DNA of 37,717 nt from Armatimonadota bacterium (GCA_017993055.1 JAGONM010000026.1:1-37717); one strand, 5' to 3'. Shown: positions 15,056 to 23,116, counted from the stretch's first letter. Made by a program: numbers and translations. The notes: a model not told the origin generated them from the sequence alone.

Positions 15056-16345
15056 ATGAATATGAGTCCTCTGATCACCCTGGCGCTGGTAGCCCTGTGC
15101 GCGAGCGCCTCGTGTGCGGCGGTGCTCCCGCTCGACAGGCCCGGGATGGGCGTCCGGGTCGAGGCCGGGAAGTACGTCGTCCGCGGCAAGACCATCGAAG
15201 TCCGGGCGGCCGTCGAACTGGCGGTCGAGCCCGCGAGCCGAGTCGCAGCCACCAACGAGCCGCACGTCCTCGGCGACGAGCCGCCCGCCACCTGGCACCT
15301 GGGCACCGCGCTCAAGCACACGCTCGGCCCGGTGGACAAGGGCACGCGCATGCCCTTCGCCCTTGACCCCGACTCGGTGCGCGTCCACGCGGACGGCAAG
15401 GTCTACCGCGAGGGGACCGACTACTTCCTCGACCGGGACTGGGGCGGGATGAGCAGGCTCCCTGACGGCTCGATCGCGGCAGGGCAGAAGGTCATGGTGG
15501 ACTATGCCGCCTACCTCGAGCGCGTGGACGTCGTCCAGGTCTCGAAGGAAGGCGCGGTCTCCGTCAAGACCGGGAAGCCCGTCCCGGTGTGCGCCCGCGC
15601 GCCGAGGCCGGACCCGGGATGCGCCGCGCTGGCGAACGTCTACGTCCCCTACCGCACGGCGAAGATCGAGGCGGGCAACATCTACCCGATGCCCGAGAAG
15701 GACCTCACATGGCGGAGCTTCGTCAAGGCGAGCGGGCGGGAGCACCTCGCCAACACACTCGGCCTGCTGAAGGCGGGGAGGCGGGTGACCGTCGTCTGCT
15801 GGGGCGACAGCGTCACGGCGGGCGGATCGGCCAGCTCGCCCGAGAAGACCTACGTCGAGCTGTTCCGCACGCGCCTGAAGAAGGCCTGGCCTAACGCAGA
15901 GATCAACCTGATCAACGCGGGCATCGGCGGATCGAGCACCGACTCCCGACGCGCGGGCTTCGAGAAGGAAGTGCTCGACCTGAACCCGGACCTCATCACG
16001 GTCGAGTTCGTCAACGACCTGGGCCTGCCCGCCGAACGGATCGCCGCCAACTACGCGGAGTTCATCGGCAGGGCGCGCGCCAGGAACCCGAAGGTCGAGT
16101 TCATCGTCATCACGCCGGCGAGCATCCTGCCGGCATGGATGGGCAACTTCCCGGTCTTCATCCCGGCGGTGCGGAAGGCGGCGGCCGACAACAAGGTCGC
16201 GCTGGCGGATGCGTCCAACATCTGGGAGAACCTGCGGACGGTCGGAATCCCGTACATGACGCTGAACGCCAACGCCATCAACCACCCGGACGACCTGGGC
16301 CACGAGTTCTTCGCGGCGTGCCTGATGCGCCTTATGTCGCGGTAG
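15056..16345 (+). CDS. Secreted SGNH/GDSL-family hydrolase
   Basis: 429 aa with a signal peptide (about 1-21). The first ~220 residues form a non-catalytic beta-rich region. The SGNH domain covers about 230-429: block I WGDSVT with nucleophile Ser252; block II NAGIGGSS; block III 'VEFVND', where the usual GxND is changed; and block V HPDDLGHEF, holding the catalytic Asp/His. Such enzymes de-acetylate or de-acylate polysaccharides. Together with the next gene it suggests sugar processing. GGAG lies about 10 nt before the ATG; a second ATG 6 nt later is possible. A long palindromic repeat separates it from the isomerase gene. Confidence 0.88.
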   Translation: MNMSPLITLALVALCASASCAAVLPLDRPGMGVRVEAGKYVVRGKTIEVRAAVELAVEPASRVAATNEPHVLGDEPPATWHLGTALKHTLGPVDKGTRMPFALDPDSVRVHADGKVYREGTDYFLDRDWGGMSRLPDGSIAAGQKVMVDYAAYLERVDVVQVSKEGAVSVKTGKPVPVCARAPRPDPGCAALANVYVPYRTAKIEAGNIYPMPEKDLTWRSFVKASGREHLANTLGLLKAGRRVTVVCWGDSVTAGGSASSPEKTYVELFRTRLKKAWPNAEINLINAGIGGSSTDSRRAGFEKEVLDLNPDLITVEFVNDLGLPAERIAANYAEFIGRARARNPKVEFIVITPASILPAWMGNFPVFIPAVRKAAADNKVALADASNIWENLRTVGIPYMTLNANAINHPDDLGHEFFAACLMRLMSR

Positions 16346-16354
16346 GGAGAAGAC

Positions 16355-16530
16355 TCGAAGCACGAAACTCGAAATTCGAAACAATACCGAATGACCAAAA
16401 AAGGCAAACCGGAAAACGGGGACTCCCCTCCGGCATTTGCCTTCTTCCCCTTTGTGATTTGTTTCGTGCTTCGTGCTTCGAATTTCGAATTTGCCTTGCC
16501 TTTTCGTGCTTCGAATTTCGATTTTTCCGA
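16355..16530. repeat. Long palindromic repeat rich in GAATTCGAA-like words (family F)
   Basis: Arms built from 'CGAAGCACGAAA', 'CGAAATTCGAAA' and their reverse complements enclose a core with GGAAAACGGGGACTCCCCTCC. A second copy of nearly the same sequence lies at 34797-34988. The copy ends directly before the ribosome-binding site of the next gene. Confidence 0.88.
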
Positions 16531-16540
16531 AGGAGTAATC

Positions 16541-17362
16541 ATGTCCAGGATCAAGCTCGGAGTCATCACCGGCCTGAGGGGCGGGCCGGACGAGTCGTTC
16601 GCGAAGGTGCGGGAGACCGGCCTTCCCACCTGCCAGGTCTCGGTGTGGGACCCGGGGTTCTACACCGACGAGAACATCCGCGCGCTGACGGATGCGTCCG
16701 CCAAGCATGGGGTCGAGATCACCTCGATCTGGACCGGCTGTCCCGGCCCTGCGGTCTGGAACTTCACGGAAGGCCCCTCGACCATCGGCCTCGTCCCGCC
16801 GGAGCACCGGGAGATGCGCGTGGACGCCCTGAAGAAGGGCGCGGAGTTCGCCGCCAGGTGCGGGGTCGCCTCGATAACGACGCACGCCGGTTTCATCCCG
16901 GAGAACCCGAACGACCCCCTCTACGCGGGCACCGTCGAGGCGCTGGCGGCCGTCGCTGGGCGGTGCCGGGAACTCGGCATCCTGTTCTGCTTCGAGACGG
17001 GCCAGGAGACGCCGATCACCCTGCTCCGGGTGATGACCGACGTCGGCACGGGCAACCTCGGGGTCAACCTCGACCCGGCGAACCTGCTGATGTACGGCAA
17101 GGCGAACCCGGTGGACGCGCTCGACATCCTCGGGCCATACGTCAAGGGCGTCCACGCGAAGGACGGCGAGTACCCGACCGAGCCGGGCAAGCTCGGAGTC
17201 GAGAAGGCGCTCGGCGAGGGGCGGGTCAACTTCCCGGTTCTGATACCCAGGCTGAAGTCGTTCGGATTCACGGGCGCGCTGACCATCGAGCGGGAGATCA
17301 GCGGTCCCCAGCAGGTCGCGGACATCAAGCGCGCGATGGAGATCCTCGAGCCGCTCTGCTGA
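16541..17362 (+). CDS. Sugar phosphate isomerase/epimerase family protein (AP endonuclease 2-like TIM barrel)
   Basis: 273 aa, cytoplasmic. It is a xylose isomerase-like TIM barrel with the expected metal ligands: Glu152 (FETGQ), Asp178 (NLDPANL), His205 (GVHAKDG) and Glu250 (TIERE). Members isomerise or epimerise keto- and aldo-sugars or inositol derivatives; the substrate here is unknown. The ATG at 16541 has AAGGAG 5 nt upstream; the open frame to 16391 runs through the palindromic repeat and is not coding. It may be co-transcribed with the SGNH gene 195 nt upstream. Confidence 0.9.
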   Translation: MSRIKLGVITGLRGGPDESFAKVRETGLPTCQVSVWDPGFYTDENIRALTDASAKHGVEITSIWTGCPGPAVWNFTEGPSTIGLVPPEHREMRVDALKKGAEFAARCGVASITTHAGFIPENPNDPLYAGTVEALAAVAGRCRELGILFCFETGQETPITLLRVMTDVGTGNLGVNLDPANLLMYGKANPVDALDILGPYVKGVHAKDGEYPTEPGKLGVEKALGEGRVNFPVLIPRLKSFGFTGALTIEREISGPQQVADIKRAMEILEPLC

Positions 17363-17442
17363 CGCCGGGCTCTAACGAGGGGCGCGCGATTGTGGCATAA
17401 TGTAATATGTAGCGAAACTCCTCACCGCGGAAGAAGGACCGA

Positions 17443-18288
17443 GTGGAAGCACTGCGCATCGAGGGTCCGGAGCCTCAGTCTCGCCTTATCAACAGCCTCG
17501 CCGACGCGCTCGCCCGGGATGAGCGAATCCAGGCATGCTGGCTGAGAGGCTCGTTCGCGAGGGGCGCGAGCGACCGATACTCCGACATTGATTTCGCCGT
17601 CGCCGTGGACGACGAGGAGTTCCACCACGGCTTCCAGAGCGCGAAGCAGATCGCGTCCGAGGCCGGCGAGTGCGTCATCGCCTGGGACAGCCCGAAGGAC
17701 GTGAACGGCGCTGGGTTCACCGCTTTCTACGCCGACTGCAACTTCCTGGACGTGAAGGTCTACCGCTCGTCCCGCGTATCCAGCCTGCCCGCCTCCGACC
17801 CCGTGCTCCCGATCTTCGACCGCCGAGGCCTGCTCGATCAGCCGAGGACGGTCGGCCAGCCTGAGGACAGCCTCGCGCCCCCTGTCGGCGACACCGTGCA
17901 GTGGAAGATGACCTTCTTCTGGATATGCGTCTACTCCGCGGTCAGGTTCATCAAGCGCGAGGAGTTCTGGTACGCGGCGGGGATGATCAACGCGGTCAGG
18001 GGCACGCTCGCGCAGGCGTTCTGGCTGTGGAACCACCCCGACGACGTGACGGACATGTCGTTCCTGGTGTGGGGAGTGGTGCGCCGGGATCTCGACCCCG
18101 CGCTGATCGCCGAGCTGAACGCGACCGTCCCCGATTCCGAGCGGCGGGAGATGGCGGGCGTCCTCGGCGGGCTGATCGAGATGATGGAGCGGCACGGGAA
18201 GCGGATCGCGTCCGACACCGGGGCGGAGTACCCGGGCGCGCTGGCGCACGTCGTTTCGGGCTACTACCGGGCGGAGTGCGGCGCCTGA
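17443..18288 (+). CDS. Nucleotidyltransferase (aminoglycoside adenylyltransferase-like)
   Basis: 281 aa with a GTG start; AAGGA ends 4 nt upstream. The N-terminal polymerase-beta fold carries GS at 36-37 and the DxD metal motif Asp48/Asp50 (GSFARGASDRYSDIDF), with the third carboxylate probably Asp103 (FLDVKVY). The C-terminal helical half ('AGMINAVRGTLAQAFWLW') resembles ANT-type adenylyltransferases. It transfers a nucleotide to a small-molecule or protein substrate that cannot be named from sequence; a resistance role is only one possibility. AT-rich words (CATAAT, TAATAT at 17396-17408) upstream may be part of a promoter but lack a -35. Confidence 0.85.
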   Translation: MEALRIEGPEPQSRLINSLADALARDERIQACWLRGSFARGASDRYSDIDFAVAVDDEEFHHGFQSAKQIASEAGECVIAWDSPKDVNGAGFTAFYADCNFLDVKVYRSSRVSSLPASDPVLPIFDRRGLLDQPRTVGQPEDSLAPPVGDTVQWKMTFFWICVYSAVRFIKREEFWYAAGMINAVRGTLAQAFWLWNHPDDVTDMSFLVWGVVRRDLDPALIAELNATVPDSERREMAGVLGGLIEMMERHGKRIASDTGAEYPGALAHVVSGYYRAECGA

Positions 18289-18299
18289 CCGACGCGTAA

Positions 18300-18518
18300 G
18301 CTCCCCTCCTTATCAAGGAGGGGCTGGGGGAGGTTCCGGGAAGGCCCCCCGGGGAAACAGAACCCCCTCGGCCCGGAGGCCGGTCCCCCTTGATAAGGGG
18401 GACAGCACGTGAAGCTCCCCTCCTTATCAAGGAGGGGCTGGGGGAGGTTCCGCGGGAAGCCCCCGGGAAGCAGAACCCCCTCGGCCCGGAGGCCGGTCCC
18501 CCTTGATAAGGGGGACAG
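18300..18518. repeat. Two tandem copies of family C palindromic repeat
   Basis: Each unit starts with CTCCCCTCCTTATCAAGGAG and ends with CCCCCTTGATAAGGGGGACAG. The units lie at about 18300-18408 and 18415-18518. Confidence 0.88.
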
Positions 18519-18541
18519 CATAGTCGCAAGGGAGACAGCGA

Positions 18542-18610
18542 GCCGTCATCCTGAACTTGATTCAGGATCCACCGTTCTGCATGGATGCTGAACCAAGTTC
18601 GGCATGACGG
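18542..18610. repeat. Paired imperfect palindromes (family B, TCATCCTGAA...)
   Basis: GTCATCCTGAACTTGATTCA with its inverted partner, then a second hairpin ending CGGCATGAC. Other copies lie at 26961-27026, 29140-29202, 30855-30920 and four times after 37030. It fills the rest of the gap before the UroD-like gene. Confidence 0.85.
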
Positions 18611-18631
18611 CATGAGGCATCTCGTCCCGCC

Positions 18632-19690
18632 TCAGTACCTCCCGTGCTTCTCGATCAGCTCCATCGCGTAGCGGTAGTTCTCCCACGAGACCGTCGGCGG
18701 GACGGAGTGGTCCGAGTGGAAGATGTACCCCCCGCCCTTCATCGCGACAGGGAGCTTGCCGCCGATCTCCTCCTCGATGTCCGCCTTCGTGCCGGAGAGC
18801 TTGCGGACGTCAATGTTGCCGAAGAAGGTGATCTGTTTCCCGAACCGCTCCTTGAGCGCGCGCACGTCCTGGCCGCACTTCGCCTCGAGCGGCTGGATCG
18901 CGGCGAACCCGGCCTCGATGAACTTCGGGATCAGCGACTCGATCTTCCCGCAGGAGTGGAGGATCACCGGCTTGCCGAGATCGTTGAAGAAGTCGCACAT
19001 CCGCTTGTGCGCGGGCCACAGGAGTTCCTCGTAGCACGCAGGCGAGAACAGCGTCGAGTTCCGGTACCCGAGGTCGCCGTAGAACCACGCCCCGTCGAAA
19101 TCAACGCCGACGTCGAGGTACTTCTGCGCCATCCCGACGATGAGGTCGGTGTACGTCTCGAAGACGTCCCTCGCCACCTCCGGCTCGTCCATCAAAAGGG
19201 TGAAGATGTTCACCTGCCCGAAGACCGGCCACGCGCACTCGTATGCCTCGGTGGCGGTGAAGTGCAGGAACTTCCCGGTCTTGCGCGCCTCGTCGTACGA
19301 CTCCTTGAGGTTCTCGGGCATGCGGGAGTCGTCCGCGGTCAGGCGGTCCTTGTACTCGAACCAGTCCTTGCCGGTGTTGATCGTGTGGCTGATCCAGTGG
19401 GGGGTGTGGCCCGACTCGCGCTTCACGTCCTTGCGGGTGACGCCGTTGGCGTCCTTCTGGACGACATACTCGTCGGTGTCCTCGTAGACCTCCACGGGGA
19501 GCATGAGGCTGTTGTTGTGCCCCCAGATGCCGGCGAAGTCGAAGCCGAACATCTCGCCGACGTCCCGGCCCTCCTCGAGGCCCTCGGTCTTCCATCGGGC
19601 GACGGTCTCGCTCCAGATCGCGTCCGCGCGGCCGATCCGGTCCGGGATGCCGCCGGTAAGTGTTGTCAGGATGCGCTCGCGTGAGGTCAT
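18632..19690 (-). CDS. Uroporphyrinogen decarboxylase-like (corrinoid methyltransferase type) protein
   Basis: 352 aa, cytoplasmic TIM barrel. The HxC zinc motif of MtaA/MtbA/CmuA-type methyltransferases is seen as His245-Ser-Cys247 (LHSCGK), with another cysteine at 272. The Arg/Asp residues expected of true heme-pathway HemE at the N-terminus are not seen, so a methyl-transfer or related role is more likely than heme synthesis. Such genes are abundant in Armatimonadota and Planctomycetes genomes, usually without a known substrate. AGGAG lies 5-6 nt before the ATG on the minus strand. It is monocistronic as far as visible, with repeats on both sides. Confidence 0.88.
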   Translation of the reverse strand: MTSRERILTTLTGGIPDRIGRADAIWSETVARWKTEGLEEGRDVGEMFGFDFAGIWGHNNSLMLPVEVYEDTDEYVVQKDANGVTRKDVKRESGHTPHWISHTINTGKDWFEYKDRLTADDSRMPENLKESYDEARKTGKFLHFTATEAYECAWPVFGQVNIFTLLMDEPEVARDVFETYTDLIVGMAQKYLDVGVDFDGAWFYGDLGYRNSTLFSPACYEELLWPAHKRMCDFFNDLGKPVILHSCGKIESLIPKFIEAGFAAIQPLEAKCGQDVRALKERFGKQITFFGNIDVRKLSGTKADIEEEIGGKLPVAMKGGGYIFHSDHSVPPTVSWENYRYAMELIEKHGRY

Positions 19691-19737
19691 TTTGTCTCCT
19701 GTCAGACGTGGGAGGCGACTCCAGTAGGCGACAGGTG

Positions 19738-19857
19738 GGTCAGCCTCTCGTTATGCCGCCGGAGCGGCTACTCGAGAAGATCGGGTTGCTTCCCCGGGAA
19801 CGAAACCGTCCAGTCTCGAGTAGGTTTCGCTGGAAACCATATCGAGAGACGGCCTTG
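19738..19857. repeat. Second full copy of the long inverted-repeat element (family G)
   Basis: Outer arms CCTCTCGTTATGCC and CATATCGAGAGACGGCC, inner arms GGCTACTCGAG and CTCGAGTAGG, with a shorter, diverged core than the copy at 8515-8638. Confidence 0.75.
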
Positions 19858-19886
19858 CTCCGCAACGGATCGTCGTTGCCCGATCA

Positions 19887-21134
19887 CTACTGCTTCACCG
19901 CCCGGCTCACGTTCGCCAGGATCTGCACGTCGCCCGTGCTGCGGTTCTCGATCTTCACCGGGCCGGCCATCATCGTGTTCCCCATGACGACCGCCGTCTT
20001 GACGCCCGGGCCGAGCGTGACGTGGTTCGTGCCGTGCGAGAACCGGCAGTTCTGAACGGTCAGATCGCCCCCGACGCCCTCGACCGCATAGAGACCCGCG
20101 TCCCAGTTGACGAAGTTGCACTGGACAAAGCTCGCCGATCCGCCCGCGACCCTGGCGACTCTCTTCGACGGGCCCCAGAACGCGCAGTTCGAGAACTGGA
20201 CGACGCCGGTATGGCTCTTCGCCACCTCGATCTCGGTCTCAGCGCCCGTGCCGCCGACGAACTCGCCGTTGGTGAAGAGCAGGCCGGGCTCCTGGGTCTG
20301 CTCGACCAGGATCGCGGTCTGCGCCCAGTCTATCCCGTTGCCGAGGAAGTTGCCGTTGCACGCGCCGTCCTTATTGGCGAAGAAGCGCATCCCGATCTTG
20401 CAGCCGTAGGAGAAGGTGTTGAAGACGTACTCCCAGTCGGACCGGGCGAACTCGAAGGCGGTGGTGTTCTCGAAGAGGTACTTGATGATGTCCGGCCAGG
20501 ACGGCATGCCCTCGGCGTCGGACCTCAGCCAGTAGTGCGGGTTGAAGTGGACGTTCTCGATCCGGCCGATGTCGGTGCACTTGTCCACGAAGACCCCGAT
20601 CTTGAGCGGGCAGCCGAAGACGTTGCGGACGTAGTGCAGCTCGTTACCGTGCGTGCCGAAGTCAATGCCCTTGTACGGGTTCACCAAGGTGCAGTCCTGG
20701 ATGGAGCAGTGCATCCCGCTGCCCTGGATCGTCCACGGATAGGCGATAGTGCCGGGGACTCGCTGCTCTGGGTAGAAGATGGTGAGCCCCTTGACGCCGC
20801 TGCTCGGGGTGAGGCTGATGAGCGCCGGATCGGTCTCCTTGCCCTTCCCGGCATACGCGAGGATGACGGTGCCCTTTATGAGCTGAGCGTGGTGGGGGGC
20901 CTTCCACTCGCCCTCGAGGGTCACGCCCTCCGGTACGGTGATCGGCTTGTCGAGGCGGTACCTGCCGGTCGGGAGCTTGACCGTCCCGCCGCCGGACGCC
21001 GCGCATTGGTCGAGCGCCGCCTGCACCGCCGCCGAGTCGTCCGCCTTCCCGTCGCCCTTCGTGTTCAGGACGTCCGCCCCGCACGAACCCAGAATCAGAA
21101 CCGCCGCCAGCCCGCATATCCAGTGTATAGTCAT
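19887..21134 (-). CDS. Secreted right-handed beta-helix protein (pectate lyase superfamily type)
   Basis: 415 aa. The N-terminus is a signal sequence; Cys18 in LGSC could be a lipobox, although the n-region lacks basic residues. The mature start 'LNTKGDGKADDSAAVQAALD' is the Pect_lyase_3/GH55-like signature, followed by 'GG.V.LP.G.Y.L..PI.VP.GVTL.G'. The rest is a series of short beta-helix coils rich in 'N..F' and 'Q.C.F' turns to the C-terminus. This family holds polysaccharide lyases, hydrolases and epimerases; no catalytic residues can be assigned. GGAGGAGGAAGG sits just upstream of the ATG, preceded by the hexanucleotide repeat. It is 58 nt downstream of the H-X9-DG gene on the same strand, so it may be in an operon with it. 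Confidence 0.87.
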   Translation of the reverse strand: MTIHWICGLAAVLILGSCGADVLNTKGDGKADDSAAVQAALDQCAASGGGTVKLPTGRYRLDKPITVPEGVTLEGEWKAPHHAQLIKGTVILAYAGKGKETDPALISLTPSSGVKGLTIFYPEQRVPGTIAYPWTIQGSGMHCSIQDCTLVNPYKGIDFGTHGNELHYVRNVFGCPLKIGVFVDKCTDIGRIENVHFNPHYWLRSDAEGMPSWPDIIKYLFENTTAFEFARSDWEYVFNTFSYGCKIGMRFFANKDGACNGNFLGNGIDWAQTAILVEQTQEPGLLFTNGEFVGGTGAETEIEVAKSHTGVVQFSNCAFWGPSKRVARVAGGSASFVQCNFVNWDAGLYAVEGVGGDLTVQNCRFSHGTNHVTLGPGVKTAVVMGNTMMAGPVKIENRSTGDVQILANVSRAVKQ

Positions 21135-21154
21135 GCCTTCCTCCTCCGAGAGTT

Positions 21155-21187
21155 CCTACTCGTACTCATACTCGTAATCGTACTCGA
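21155..21187. repeat. Hexanucleotide repeat upstream of the beta-helix gene
   Basis: On the minus strand GAGTAC, GATTAC, GAGTAT, GAGTAC and GAGTAG units run between the H-X9-DG gene stop and the ribosome-binding site of the beta-helix gene. Confidence 0.75.
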
Positions 21188-21192
21188 TCTGC

Positions 21193-22098
21193 CTACGGTA
21201 TCTTCGACTTCCGCTTGATGATCGGCCACTCTTCCCGAGAGACCCGTGCGACGTGCCCGTCAAGGAAGAGGACAGCCCTGGACCCGTCTTCCCTTTCAGT
21301 CCCTTCATGGAATACCGCCATGTCCTGCGGGAACTGGATATGGGCCACCTTGTGCAGGGAGAGTATGGTGTTCACCGGATAGAGGTCACCGGTCCGAGGA
21401 TCGGTGAATATGTCCATGCTCGGGGCGCCCGGTCGAATCTGGCTGGCATAGGGATGCAGCAGCCCCCTTACTTGTTCGGGGTTCTTCATCGGGGGAAGCT
21501 TCTCGCCCCAGGCCTGTATATACATGCTAAGCGCCTGACCCATCACGTGCAGGTTTTGGAGCGACTGGTCGACTCCCTCACTTGGAGCATTCTCGTCATA
21601 CTCGTCCGCACCGAAGAGCGCCTTGCTCTCGGCGATCTCCTCATCGAGGCTAAACGCCCGAATATCCCTCATGGCGCCGACCGCGCGAAGGTTGAGGAGC
21701 GATGGAGTAAGCTCGGTTTCCGTGGTCAGCACCGGAGGGTCCGAGTCATCACTGTACTGCATCGTCCTGGCGATGTCAGATATGCGCGGCTTCTGTTGGT
21801 AAGCGAGCAGATAGGTTTCGCCCCCTACCTGGTAGGTCGTGCCCCTGGTGTAGTAGATTGTCAGCGGGGTCGGGGTCATCTCCCTGGCTGCCATGATGGT
21901 CAGGTAGTCGGCGAACACTGAGCCGCTCTCGGCGACGTTGAAGCGCCTCCACCCGCTGTCCAGATCACCGAGCTTGATAGTGAGTGGAGCCAGTCGTCCG
22001 GAGAGAAGCTCCTCCAAGCTGGTATCCGCAATCGCCATGGACTGCAGAATGACAAGGAGAAGGGTTGCAGGAATCGAAACTGCGGTGACACGTCTCAT
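21193..22098 (-). CDS. Secreted protein with H-X9-DG-like C-terminus (DUF1559-related)
   Basis: 301 aa. A normal signal peptide (about 1-24) replaces the prepilin leader. The middle has 'LQNLHVMGQALSMYIQAWGEKLPP', recalling the 'NLKQIGLA..MY..DY...PP' block of DUF1559 pseudopilins. Near the end is 'RAVLFLDGHVARVSREEW', the DG part of the H-X9-DG domain, but with a longer spacing from the preceding His. The function is unknown; it is probably periplasmic or extracellular. The ATG at 22098 has GGGAGG 7 nt upstream; the open frame to 22377 overlaps the next gene and is not used. The stop is followed after 58 nt by the beta-helix gene. Confidence 0.8.
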   Translation of the reverse strand: MRRVTAVSIPATLLLVILQSMAIADTSLEELLSGRLAPLTIKLGDLDSGWRRFNVAESGSVFADYLTIMAAREMTPTPLTIYYTRGTTYQVGGETYLLAYQQKPRISDIARTMQYSDDSDPPVLTTETELTPSLLNLRAVGAMRDIRAFSLDEEIAESKALFGADEYDENAPSEGVDQSLQNLHVMGQALSMYIQAWGEKLPPMKNPEQVRGLLHPYASQIRPGAPSMDIFTDPRTGDLYPVNTILSLHKVAHIQFPQDMAVFHEGTEREDGSRAVLFLDGHVARVSREEWPIIKRKSKIP

Positions 22099-22171
22099 AG
22101 CTGCACCTCCCAACGAATCTTGACTGCTTGTTCGCTGGGGAGGTGGGCTAGTCCTGCAAGGAGGATGGAGG

Positions 22172-22789
22172 TCAGCTGTCAGGGGTCGTCCGAGGTGTGA
22201 GAAGCGTCCGACCGATCCGACGCCGGAGCCCCAACACCAGACACCCAACACCCAACACCACGAAAGCCGACGGCTCCGGGACCATCGTCCCGCCGACGCG
22301 GACGCCGAGCTGGGCGATCTCGTGCCAGGTCCGGCCGTCGTCGCCCGACGCGAGGGCCGTGTTCCCCCGATACGCATAGGCCGCCGCGCCCATGAACTCC
22401 GAGTCGCCGGGGGCGATCGCGAGGTAGTAGGTAGTCCGGGCCTCGAGCGCGATCGGCTTGACCGTCCAGTAGGCGAACATCAGCGCCGGGCCGTAGATCG
22501 GGTCCACCCGCCAGGATGCGAGCGCGGTCTTCTCGATCTCGCGGTAGTCGCGCGCGAGGGTCACCCTCATCCCCGCGCCGTTCGGGTCCATCCCGCTCGC
22601 GACCGCCGCGCCGATCTGCTCGATCACCGCCGCCCGGGGCACGCTGAACGGCTGGGCGACGACGTCCGTCACCATCCCCTTCCCGATCCCGATGCCGAGG
22701 TTGTAGATCGGGTATCCGTCGTAGAGCCACTCCGCGCGGGCGTGCCCGGCGCAGACCAGCATGAGCATGCATACCGTGAGAGTTCGCAT
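22172..22789 (-). CDS. PEP-CTERM protein with unusual C-terminal extension
   Basis: 205 aa. Signal peptide about 1-19. The mature domain (about 20-165) is beta-rich and resembles the choice-of-anchor type domains of exosortase targets ('YNLGIGIGKGMVTDVVAQPF', 'AAAYAYRGN'). The PEP-CTERM signal follows: VPEPS at 170-174, a hydrophobic stretch and RRR at 189-191. Most PEP-CTERM proteins stop a few residues after the arginines, but this one runs on for 14 residues. The short leader has GGGGGA 6 nt before the ATG and a sigma-54 promoter at 22814-22829. The H-X9-DG gene follows 73 nt downstream on the same strand. Confidence 0.88.
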   Translation of the reverse strand: MRTLTVCMLMLVCAGHARAEWLYDGYPIYNLGIGIGKGMVTDVVAQPFSVPRAAVIEQIGAAVASGMDPNGAGMRVTLARDYREIEKTALASWRVDPIYGPALMFAYWTVKPIALEARTTYYLAIAPGDSEFMGAAAYAYRGNTALASGDDGRTWHEIAQLGVRVGGTMVPEPSAFVVLGVGCLVLGLRRRIGRTLLTPRTTPDS

Positions 22790-22813
22790 CGCCTGTCCCC
22801 CGTAAGTCGTCAG

Positions 22814-22829
22814 TGCATGATTCGTGCCA
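22814..22829 (-). promoter_or_regulatory. Sigma-54 promoter of the 22172-22789 PEP-CTERM gene
   Basis: On the minus strand TGGCACG-AATC-ATGCA: a full -24 box and a one-base change in the -12 box, with GG-N10-GC spacing kept. The flank (AT before, CTGA after) also resembles the 4493 site. The predicted start is near 22803, about 14 nt before the ATG. Confidence 0.75.
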
Positions 22830-22866
22830 TATCGCGCGTTTGCCGCGAATACCCGCTCCCCGCGCG

Positions 22867-22887
22867 AACCTGGTAAGAATACCGGTT
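22867..22887. promoter_or_regulatory. Operator-like palindrome in the divergent promoter region
   Basis: AACCTGGTA-AGAA-TACCGGTT, a near-perfect 8-bp inverted repeat with a 4-nt spacer. It lies about 40 nt upstream of the minus-strand sigma-54 site and 16 nt upstream of the plus-strand -35 box. See also 11721-11740 and 28319-28337. Confidence 0.5.
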
Positions 22888-22902
22888 TTCGCGCTCGAGT
22901 CA

Positions 22903-22931
22903 TTGACCTGCGGGTAACGGGGGAGTAAACT
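22903..22931 (+). promoter_or_regulatory. Sigma-70-type promoter for the 23184 operon
   Basis: TTGACC (22903-22908), a 17-nt spacer and TAAACT (22926-22931). The transcript would carry a ~245-nt leader containing the repeats at 22966-23116. Confidence 0.6.
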
Positions 22932-22965
22932 GGTAACAAGCAATGGTGCTCCACCCGATCCGACA

Positions 22966-23116
22966 GCCCTGAGCGCCCGGAGCGAAGCGGAGAGCGTATC
23001 GAAGGGCCCGGGAGAGCAGAACCCCCTCGGCCCGGAGGCCGGTCCCCCTTGGTAAGGGGGACAGCGAATCCGCTCCCCTCCCTATCGAGGAGGGGCTGGG
23101 GGCGGTTCCCGAGGGC
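22966..23116. repeat. Family A plus family C repeats
   Basis: Family A (GCCCTGAGCGCCCGGAGCG to TATCGAAGGGC) at 22966-23007, then family C (CCCCCTCGGCCCGGAGGCCG and CCCCTCCCTATCGAGGAGGGG) to about 23116. They sit in the 5' leader of the next gene. Confidence 0.85.

Noticed and set aside
14957-17155. Minus-strand open frame of 732 aa opposite the SGNH and isomerase genes
   Set aside because: It crosses two real genes and a palindromic repeat and shows low-complexity composition without motifs.
18632-19690. HemE, heme biosynthesis decarboxylase
   Set aside because: The protein has the HxC metal motif of corrinoid methyltransferases and lacks the N-terminal signature expected of HemE.
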